Source of the DNA: an uncultured Lachnospiraceae bacterium | GTDB taxonomy: Bacteria; Bacillota; Clostridia; Lachnospirales; Lachnospiraceae | Assembly: GCA_910579645.1 (NCBI GenBank) | Contig: CAJTVK010000080.1 | Span: 1-19,673, forward strand | Reading direction: 5' to 3' | DNA: 19,673 bases | Shown: in pieces, positions 7,228 to 13,615 of the stretch | How positions within the stretch are numbered: the first letter of the stretch is position 1 | Layout: each line of letters begins with the position of its first letter | The notes under the pieces: model-generated | What the model was told of the DNA's origin: nothing | Databases searched by the model: none | What the model saw: only the letters and a program-made list of their open reading frames with translations | Program-made: the position numbers and the translations under genes

Positions 7228-8466
7228 CTACTCATATTCACTTAAATCAATACTGTCCATAATCCGCTTCGCATCCGTTTCCGTATATCCCAGGAAATCA
7301 ATGAAAGCTTCATAACTCCCTACCGTTATCGCCGCATGTATCTGCAGTTCCTCTTCTCCTTCCCCCTTTACCGAATCTACCAACGTATAAGTATACCCCT
7401 GCGAAGTGGTATAGCTGCGTTCATTGCATACGCCTCCCGGAAATACTTTGGACGATGCATGCCCCTGCGTGTCGGCATAATCTGTGCGTTCCATCCACAG
7501 CACCTTGCCGTCCAAATCATACCGCACCATTGCCCAATCCCCACAGACCATGATATCGGTAGCTGCAATGGGATGCCCTATACTTATAGACGGCTGCGGG
7601 AAAATAATATCTTCATATTGCTCGAATTCTTCCCAGGATTCATAATTTTTTACGGGTATCTCCTCTACGGAGCACAGACTGTCTTCCAAGCTTTCTTTCG
7701 TTTCCGCCGTTTCCTGCAGCTCCATCTCACCTTCCGCCGTTTCCCGCAGCTCCGTCTCACTTTCCGCCGTTTTCCGCAGACCCGTCTCACTTTCCGCTGA
7801 TTTCTGTATCCCCGTCTCACTTTCCGCTGTTTTCCTTGTATCGGCCTGCCCTGCTTCCCCGAAAGCCTCCTGCTTTTGCCCTTCTGCCGGCTCCGCATCG
7901 GATATCCTTCCTCCCTCTGCCGTCTCCTTGCCGGATGCCCGTTCCCCTTCCTGCCAATCCGTGCCGAAATCCCTTCCTTCCGCCTCTGTCCTCCCGTCAC
8001 CGGCCGGCATAACCCCAGCCGGCGCGGCCTCCTCCATGCCGGCCTCCGCAGGCGCTTCCCCTGCACGGAGCCCTTCCTCCGCCATAGCCTCCGCAGGCCA
8101 TGCCGCGCCGGCAGGGACGGCCTCATCCCCCAATGCCAAGCCCACTTCTTCTCCTGTCACATATACCCCGCTGTCCGCTGCCCCGCTCCTGGCCATAGTA
8201 GCAGCGTCTCCCGATTCAAACCCCCATTCACTGACCTTTATTACATTCCCGATATACTCTGCCGCCTTCACCGTGCCGAAGCCGCATAGGAAAATAACGC
8301 ATACTGCGGAAAATGTCGTCGCCGTCATCCGCTGCACTTTCCTTATCATCCGCTTTCTGTGCCTGCCCTCGTCCATTACGGAAAGAGCATCGATATGGAT
8401 TTCTTTCATGCCCAGCGTATCCATATCCTGTACGGCTGACTGATATTCACTTCTAAAATCATTCAT
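7228..8466 (-). CDS. Probable membrane anti-sigma factor with DUF4367-like C-terminus
   Basis: 412 aa in three parts. A cytoplasmic N-terminus (1-46) could bind the sigma factor. One transmembrane helix follows (about 47-66). The extracytoplasmic part starts with a long Ala/Glu-rich linker that includes decapeptide repeats (about residues 210-255). It ends in a folded domain (about 275-412) whose final stretch (VGSYEAFIDFLGY, then DAKRIMDSIDL) resembles DUF4367, a domain of anti-sigma-like proteins in Firmicutes. Its ATG overlaps the sigma-factor stop by 8 bp, with AGGAGG 9 nt upstream inside the sigma gene, so translation is coupled. That pairing is the main support for the anti-sigma role. 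No classical zinc-binding HxxxCxxC anti-sigma motif is visible. The linker is low-complexity and C-rich on the plus strand. Confidence 0.7.
   Translation of the reverse strand: MNDFRSEYQSAVQDMDTLGMKEIHIDALSVMDEGRHRKRMIRKVQRMTATTFSAVCVIFLCGFGTVKAAEYIGNVIKVSEWGFESGDAATMARSGAADSGVYVTGEEVGLALGDEAVPAGAAWPAEAMAEEGLRAGEAPAEAGMEEAAPAGVMPAGDGRTEAEGRDFGTDWQEGERASGKETAEGGRISDAEPAEGQKQEAFGEAGQADTRKTAESETGIQKSAESETGLRKTAESETELRETAEGEMELQETAETKESLEDSLCSVEEIPVKNYESWEEFEQYEDIIFPQPSISIGHPIAATDIMVCGDWAMVRYDLDGKVLWMERTDYADTQGHASSKVFPGGVCNERSYTTSQGYTYTLVDSVKGEGEEELQIHAAITVGSYEAFIDFLGYTETDAKRIMDSIDLSEYE
7701..7840. repeat. 30-bp tandem repeat, about 4.5 copies, in the anti-sigma gene
   Basis: Units begin at 7701, 7731, 7761, 7791 and (partial) 7821. 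Each starts TTTCCGC(C/T)G or a close variant, and the first four end in CTCAC. They keep frame and encode a 10-residue unit on the minus strand, consensus ESETGLRKTA. Copies have diverged by a few substitutions each, so the array is not freshly expanded. Confidence 0.85.
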
Positions 8467-9016
8467 ACTGATACTCCTCCTTTAAGTTTTTCCTAAGCAT
8501 CTCCCGTCCCCTGGTCAGCTGGGAAGTCACCGTGGATTCCTTACGTTCCGTAGCCTGAGCGATTTTCCTGACACTCATCTGCTGATAATAAAACAAATGG
8601 ATTACTTCCCTGTATTTCCTCGGCAGCTTCACCACTGCCTCCATAATCTCCCGGCTCTGCTCCTTCTGCAGCACATTTCTTTCCATGCTGCCTGCATCTG
8701 CTTTCTCTGCCAGTTCCCCCTCCGGCATATCCTCCCTATGGCGATACCAAGCCGAACGCCATATCTTCCGGCAGCCGTTCAGAGTCACCTTTATCAGCCA
8801 TGCCCTCTCATGCTCTGCCGATTCAAATTCTTTTCTTCCCTTTATAAACTGATAAAACGTCTCCTGCACTACATCTTCTGCGTCCTGATTATTCCTCAGC
8901 TGCAAAAATGCAATCCTGTAAAGCATATCGCTGTACAAATCTATTTTCTGCTGCAGCATCTCCATTTCATCGGACCCGGCAATCTCCTCCTGTGCCCTTC
9001 TGTTTTTCTTTTCCAT
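8459..9016 (-). CDS. RNA polymerase sigma factor, sigma-70/ECF family
   Basis: 185 aa with only regions 2 and 4, as in ECF sigma factors. Region 2 includes DAEDVVQETFYQF (residues 45-57), the core-binding and -10-recognition signature. Region 4 includes LPRKYREVIHLFYYQQMSV followed by the helix-turn-helix KIAQATERKESTVTSQLTRGR. It directs RNA polymerase to a specific promoter set, probably including its own operon. The next gene overlaps its stop codon and encodes a membrane protein, the typical sigma/anti-sigma layout. The start has only a weak ribosome binding site (GGGAA, 9 nt upstream). An internal Met18 is possible, but the AGGAGG near it is too far away (about 20 nt). The signal it responds to is unknown. 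Confidence 0.92.
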   Translation of the reverse strand: MEKKNRRAQEEIAGSDEMEMLQQKIDLYSDMLYRIAFLQLRNNQDAEDVVQETFYQFIKGRKEFESAEHERAWLIKVTLNGCRKIWRSAWYRHREDMPEGELAEKADAGSMERNVLQKEQSREIMEAVVKLPRKYREVIHLFYYQQMSVRKIAQATERKESTVTSQLTRGREMLRKNLKEEYQYE

Positions 9017-9510
9017 ATGTATCGTTTCCCATTATTCTTCCATTCACTATGCCAATATTCCCATTCCCGGCGTTGCGTTTTCCGTCCCGTAGCTTCATAA
9101 ATGCTGTCTCTTTCCCCATATCATCCCAATTCCGAAAGCTGCTGTTCTTTCCCTCTGACATATCCGACAAAACTCTTCACTGCTCTCTCATATACTAATA
9201 TCCCATACAAAACCAAAATACTGCAAAAAAATTTCTTATTTTTTTCTTATTTTTCCGCACCGCCCTATCCCCTGCTTTTACCGACAGTCCTATCTTATTA
9301 GACGCATCAGCTCCCTAAAAAGTTTCATGCAGCCCTAAAAAATGCAAGGCACGACTGCATGATAAATAATACAGCCGTGCCTTGCATTCCATCCGCACGA
9401 TGCCTTAAATGCCCCAAGGCCCGAAAACACCTTCTCCGGCCTATCCTGCGGAAATTGTCCTGTTCCGGAATGTATGCAACATGCATTCCCGAAAACACCT
9501 TCCGTCAGCG
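9017..9510. other. Intergenic region upstream of the sigma factor
   Basis: No supported gene. It holds the terminator of the upstream VanZ transcript (9337-9387) and, closer to the sigma gene, an A/T-rich stretch with a short tandem repeat of the AAATAAGAAA type (about 9231-9255, minus strand). A promoter for the sigma operon is expected between about 9050 and 9330, but no pair of hexamers was convincing. The best candidate is a TTGCAG-like -35 near 9219-9224. An autoregulated ECF promoter would not look like a sigma-A promoter. Confidence 0.5.
9337..9387 (-). terminator. Intrinsic terminator of the VanZ/truA transcript
   Basis: ATGCAAGGCACGACTG (9342-9357) and CAGCCGTGCCTTGCAT (9372-9387) form a 16-bp stem with a 14-nt loop. 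The single mismatch becomes a G-U pair in the minus-strand RNA. The minus strand continues TTTTTAGGG directly after the stem (9337-9341). It lies about 120 bp beyond the VanZ stop codon and separates that operon from the sigma operon. Confidence 0.9.
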
Positions 9511-10011
9511 TCATCCCCTGATTTTCTGTCCCTGCATCTTCTGCCGCTCCTTCCGTTTCTTCCTAAAGGCTTCCCATTCCACATATGCAATCCATCCGAA
9601 AGCCGCCCCGACACAGTTCAGAAGGATATCATCCACATCAAAAGCCCCAAAAGCGCTGAACAGCTGGAATACCTCTATGCCTACCACAAAAAGAAAAGCA
9701 TTTGCCAGCAAGGCCATAAAACGCCTGCACCTTGGCTGTATATACGGCAGCAGGAAACCGAACGGGATAAACACTACCACATTGCCCACCAGATTTTCAA
9801 AGCTGTTGAGCATATAAGAATACTTGATATACATTTTAATTGTTTTGAAAAGAGTAAAATTTGCCGTATCCAATCCTTCCAGAATCACGTCTTTTTCCCA
9901 GCCGGCCATGATGGCCTGCAGTTCCGCCCACGGATACTTGAAAATAATCACCTTTACGACTACCGCAATATATATAAAAAACACAATCTTCATGCGTTTC
10001 ATTCTGTTCAC
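9511..10011 (-). CDS. VanZ family membrane protein
   Basis: 166 aa with about four hydrophobic segments (roughly 8-24, 74-92, 99-118 and 128-146) and a basic C-terminus. NVVVFIPFGFLLP, then GIEVFQLF, then FDVDDILLNCVGAAFG follow the VanZ-like pattern, with conserved Glu113 and an Asp-rich D-V-D-D segment (125-128). VanZ gives low teicoplanin resistance in enterococci; most chromosomal homologues have no known role, and no other van genes are here. It starts at a GTG that overlaps the truA stop by 4 bp (GTGA), with GGAGG 10 nt upstream, so it is translated together with truA. An in-frame ATG 9 nt downstream is the alternative start. Confidence 0.9.
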   Translation of the reverse strand: MNRMKRMKIVFFIYIAVVVKVIIFKYPWAELQAIMAGWEKDVILEGLDTANFTLFKTIKMYIKYSYMLNSFENLVGNVVVFIPFGFLLPYIQPRCRRFMALLANAFLFVVGIEVFQLFSAFGAFDVDDILLNCVGAAFGWIAYVEWEAFRKKRKERQKMQGQKIRG

Positions 10012-10748
10012 GAATAACGAACCTCCACCAGAGTCAATCCCTTGGCAGGCACGAGGAAGCCGGCATCCTCCCGCGTCCCTGCCGCCAACAGTTCTTCTGC
10101 CTGCGCCGCGTCTCTTTTGTGCATCCCTGCCTCCAGCAGGGTTCCTGTCATAATGCGAGCCATATGATACAGAAAACCATTCCCCCGGAACGTGAAACGC
10201 ACTTCATCCCCGATTCTTTCCACCTCTATGGCTTCCACCGTGCGCACCGTAGATTTTTTGCTTCTCTTATTGGAGGTGAATGCCTTGTAATCATGGGTTC
10301 CGCACAGCAGCCCGGCCATCCGGCGCATAGCTTCCAGGTCCAGCGGCTCCGCCATCTGATATACATATCTCCTATCAAATATATGTGGCACATCACTGTT
10401 TAAAACCCGATAACAGTAAGTTTTCCCTGTGGCGTTCAGCCGGCTGTGGAAACGGGGCGACACCTCCGAGGCCTTCACTACCGCGATATCCTCCGGCAGA
10501 TATTGATTCATATATTCCATAATCTCTTCCGGCGTACGCTCCGTCTCCAAATGAAAATTGGCCACCTGCCCCAAAGCGTGCACTCCGGCATCCGTCCGGC
10601 CTGCGCCGTCTACCTCCACCTTGCTGCCGCACATCTTTGTCAGCAATGCTTCCAGTTTCCCCTGAATGGTATTCTCCGTGCTGACCTGTCTCTGCCAGCC
10701 CCGGTATCTTGTTCCCTCATATTGAAGTATTACTTTTATGTTACGCAA
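10008..10748 (-). CDS. truA: tRNA pseudouridine(38-40) synthase
   Basis: Converts uridines 38-40 of the tRNA anticodon stem-loop to pseudouridine. The 246-aa protein is normal length for TruA. The N-terminal QYEGTRYRGWQRQ and the GAGRTDAGVHALGQVANF motif with catalytic Asp53 are diagnostic. The C-terminal domain has the FLYHMARIMTGTLLEAG segment typical of the family. The start is a TTG placed directly after the TAA stop of the dehydrogenase gene. GGAGGG lies 8 nt upstream inside that gene, and no ATG is available nearby. It is thus translationally coupled on both sides. Confidence 0.96.
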   Translation of the reverse strand: MRNIKVILQYEGTRYRGWQRQVSTENTIQGKLEALLTKMCGSKVEVDGAGRTDAGVHALGQVANFHLETERTPEEIMEYMNQYLPEDIAVVKASEVSPRFHSRLNATGKTYCYRVLNSDVPHIFDRRYVYQMAEPLDLEAMRRMAGLLCGTHDYKAFTSNKRSKKSTVRTVEAIEVERIGDEVRFTFRGNGFLYHMARIMTGTLLEAGMHKRDAAQAEELLAAGTREDAGFLVPAKGLTLVEVRYS

Positions 10749-11732
10749 TTATGCGACCCTCCATGGATTTTCTTTTCCTTCCAGGAACAGCTTGCACCCT
10801 GTCAGGGAATCCCTGACTACCGTTTCCACACAGTCGTCGGTATAAAATGCCATATGATGCGTTACCGTCACGTTGGGAAAGCCGCGCAGGACAGCCAGTT
10901 CTCTGTTGGTCAGCACATCCGATTTCCTGTCATAATAATACAGCCCGAACTCATTTTCCACCACATCCAGCCCGGCCGCGCCGATTTTTCCCGACTCAAT
11001 CCCGGCTATCAGCGCCTGCGAATCCATCAGCCCGCCCCGTGCCGTATTCACAAGGACCACGCCGTCTTTCATCTTTGCGATGCTTTCTCCGTCAATCATA
11101 TGCCGGTTCTCTTCCGTCAGCGGCGCATGCAGGCTGATGATGTCCGCTTTCTCCCACATTTGCTCCAAAGTCACATATTCCGCATATTTTTTTACCTCTT
11201 CCTTTTGAAAAATATCATAAGCAATCAGCCTGCAGCCAAAGCCGGACAGATTCCTCAGAACCGTCTCTCCGATACGGCCTGTGCCGATCACTCCCACGGT
11301 CAGATCCTTCAGTTCCCTGCCCTGTATCCCCTGCAGAGTATAGTCCTGAATGTTTGTCCTTTCTATAATCCGCTTCATCTTCCTTATGGACATTAGAATC
11401 AGCATGACCGCATAATCCGCCACCCCATGAGGGCCGTAAGGGGCATTTGCCACAGTAATCCCCAGTTCCTTCGCCGCTTCCGTATCAATATGATCATAAC
11501 CGATTGTCCGTGTCACCAAATAGCGCATGCCGTTCTCCCGCAAGCCGGCCAGCAGTTCCCTTGTCATCTTGGAAGTGAGAATGTCCACGCACCGGCTTCC
11601 CTTCGCCAGTTCCAGATTCCCCGGCCCGGGCGCGTCCGGACACAGCACCAGTTCCAAGCCCAATTCTTTCCCGTATTTTATAAATAAAGCTTTCTCGTCA
11701 AATTCCCGGCAATTATATACCGTCACTTTCAT
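10749..11732 (-). CDS. D-isomer-specific 2-hydroxyacid dehydrogenase (D-lactate type)
   Basis: Predicted NADH-dependent reduction of a 2-oxo acid, probably pyruvate to D-lactate. In numbering from the upstream GTG (330 aa), the Rossmann fold has GTGRIG at 153-158 and an acidic Asp176 favouring NAD over NADP. The catalytic triad is Arg235 (NTARGG), Glu264 (VENE) and His296 (HHMAFYT). The F-Y-T and YYYD segments are those of the D-LDH/VanH branch. The family's usual Pro before the catalytic His is His here. The start is either the GTG at 11741, which overlaps the upstream stop by 4 bp, or the ATG at 11732 with AAGGGG 8 nt upstream; I chose the latter (327 aa). With VanZ close by, a VanH-like role was considered, but no VanA-type ligase or VanX is present. 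Confidence 0.88.
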   Translation of the reverse strand: MKVTVYNCREFDEKALFIKYGKELGLELVLCPDAPGPGNLELAKGSRCVDILTSKMTRELLAGLRENGMRYLVTRTIGYDHIDTEAAKELGITVANAPYGPHGVADYAVMLILMSIRKMKRIIERTNIQDYTLQGIQGRELKDLTVGVIGTGRIGETVLRNLSGFGCRLIAYDIFQKEEVKKYAEYVTLEQMWEKADIISLHAPLTEENRHMIDGESIAKMKDGVVLVNTARGGLMDSQALIAGIESGKIGAAGLDVVENEFGLYYYDRKSDVLTNRELAVLRGFPNVTVTHHMAFYTDDCVETVVRDSLTGCKLFLEGKENPWRVA

Positions 11733-11737
11733 ACCGC

Positions 11738-12931
11738 TCACCCCTTCTTTCCGTTCCTCTTACCTCGCCGCTCCTTATATTCTTCCAGCCCGGCCATATC
11801 CTCTTCTTCCAGCCTGCGGAAATTATTTATGCCTGCAAACAATATTTTCAGGCTGTTGATGGTTGTGTCAAACACACCCTCCTCATACATATTGGCCAGA
11901 ATAATCCCGATGGGAACCGCCGCAATCATCCCAAACACCCCCGCGGCCTTATATCCGATAAATAGCAGGAACAAGGTAGGGATGGGAGGCACGCCGATGG
12001 AATCCCCCACGATTTTCGGCTGGATAATCTGCCGTGCCAGCTGCCCGCCGCACCAGATAATCAGCAGCCCCACGGCCATTTTGTAATCCGAACTGAGTAT
12101 TTTTATCACCGCCTAGGGCAGCAGCACCGTTCCCGTGCCGAAAACCGGCAGGAAATCCAATACGGCTATGCCCAGCGCAATCAGCAGCGCATAATTTACC
12201 TTCAGAACCGTAAAGCCTGCCACCAGCAATAGATACATCCATATCTCTATTTTCAGCTGTGCCTTGAAATATCCTCCCACTGCGCGCTTAAAGCTTCTCG
12301 CCATCATGTCCCAGCGGTAAATGATGGCTTCCGGCATATGCCCTTTCACATGCACCGACATATATTCCCGTTCCGCCACGAAAAAATAGGCAGACAGCAG
12401 ACACATAATGATTCCTACGATTATGGTGGGCACATTCTTTGCAAAATTGCCTACGGCCTCTATCGTGGGCGTTCCTGCCTGCCCCACCAGTTCTCCCAGA
12501 AAACCTTCCATCTGGTCGCCGATATCCGCTATCGCACTCCGAATATTCTCCGGGAAACGGCTGTACAGCACATCCAGATTTTTCCCTATCGTACGGAAAT
12601 CCTCTTCCGCGCTGCTCCACATTTCCGGCAGTCCTCTCACCAGCCCTGCCGCTTCCTGCGCAATTTTAGACCCGATCAGATATCCGGCCAGCACCACCAA
12701 GGCAATGACGGCTATGATGACAAAGGCCGTCCCTGCCTTTCTCCTTATTTTCAGCTTTTCTTCAAAGAAACGCACTAAAGGGTTGGCAATCATGGCAATG
12801 ACCCACCCGATAACAAAAGGCATGAAAAATACAAGGACCTTCGGCACAAGGAATACAAACAGCAAAAAAATGACCGCCGCGATTCCTAAATTCATGAATA
12901 CCTTTAAGTAAGTTCTTGCCGACGTTTTCAC
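11738..12931 (-). pseudogene. AI-2E/PerM-type transporter gene interrupted by an in-frame TAG
   Basis: An AI-2E family (YtvI/PerM/TqsA-like) membrane protein of 397 codons, with multiple transmembrane helices, a large soluble loop after the first helices, and the signature LDFLPVFGTG near the start of the last third. The frame is broken by a single TAG at 12113-12115 (codon 273), between VLLP and AVIKI. The downstream 123 codons stay in the same frame and keep the conserved C-terminal helices (QPKIVGDSIGVPPIPTL, FGMIAAVPIG). A Trp (TGG) usually sits here in relatives, so one G-to-A change explains it. It is a recent nonsense mutation, a base error, or a read-through case. The GTG at 12931 is the likely start (GGGAGG, 8 nt). 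Its final stop overlaps the next gene's possible GTG start. Confidence 0.85.
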
Positions 12932-13024
12932 AAAGAACACCTCCCATTCCCTTCCCGCCGCCCCTCTGCGGCACCCATTCCGGAAACGTGTCTTTTCGCT
13001 CCTTCCGGCTGTCCGGACGGGGTA

Positions 13025-13615
13025 CTACCCCCGTTCCAGATATTCGTCCAGCAGCGCGTATATTTCCTCCCTGCCCTCCTTAGTCAGTGCCGAATAAGGA
13101 ATGACCACCGTTTCCGGCTTCACGTTCAGCCCTTCCCGTATCATACGGATATGCTTTTCCAGCTGACTCTTTTTTATTTTATCTGCTTTCGTGGCAATGA
13201 TTACGGGAAAAAACCCCTGTGCCAGTATCCAGTCATACATCAGCTTATCGTTCCCGGAAGGCTCATGGCGTATATCTATCAAAAGGAATACCGCCTGAAG
13301 CTGCCTGCTGGTATGCAGGTATCTCTCCACCATCTTCCCCCATTGTGCCTTCACCTTCTCATTGGCAGTAGTATAGCCGTACCCGGGCAAGTCCACGAAA
13401 TAAAGTTCATCATTGATATTATAATAATTGATTGTCTGCGTCTTTCCCGGCTTGGCGCTGGTCCTCGCCAAGGACTTCCGGTTCATCAGCCCGTTGATAA
13501 GGGAAGATTTCCCCACATTGCTTTTTCCCGCAAAGGCAAATTCCATGTAGGGGTTATCCGGAAACTTACTGGTGATGCCGCATACCGTTTCCAAGTTCAC
13601 ATTTTTAATTACCAT
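13025..13615 (-). CDS. engB: Ribosome biogenesis GTP-binding protein EngB/YsxC
   Basis: Small TRAFAC GTPase needed for late assembly of the 50S ribosomal subunit. Motifs (numbered from the TTG at 13621): G1 GKSNVGKS at 32-39, G2 Thr within KPGKTQTINYY, G3 DLPGYGY at 77-83, G4 TKAD at 144-147 and G5 YSAL. The length (about 196 aa) is normal. It overlaps the end of lon by 11 bp if it starts at the ATG at 13615. A TTG two codons upstream is also possible. Neither has a well-spaced ribosome binding site, which suggests translational coupling to lon. The lon-engB order is conserved in many Firmicutes. Confidence 0.96.
   Translation of the reverse strand: MVIKNVNLETVCGITSKFPDNPYMEFAFAGKSNVGKSSLINGLMNRKSLARTSAKPGKTQTINYYNINDELYFVDLPGYGYTTANEKVKAQWGKMVERYLHTSRQLQAVFLLIDIRHEPSGNDKLMYDWILAQGFFPVIIATKADKIKKSQLEKHIRMIREGLNVKPETVVIPYSALTKEGREEIYALLDEYLERG

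Noticed and set aside
8967..9170. 67-codon minus-strand frame overlapping the 5' end of the sigma gene
   Set aside because: It has an ATG but no ribosome binding site, a Gly/Asn/Lys-rich sequence with no domain, and overlaps the sigma gene in another frame. A leader role is possible but unsupported.
9511..11732. VanH-VanZ style glycopeptide resistance cluster
   Set aside because: The dehydrogenase is VanH-like and a VanZ homologue is near, but truA lies between them and there is no VanA/B ligase, VanX dipeptidase or VanRS pair. The nearby regulator is degenerate and in another transcription unit.
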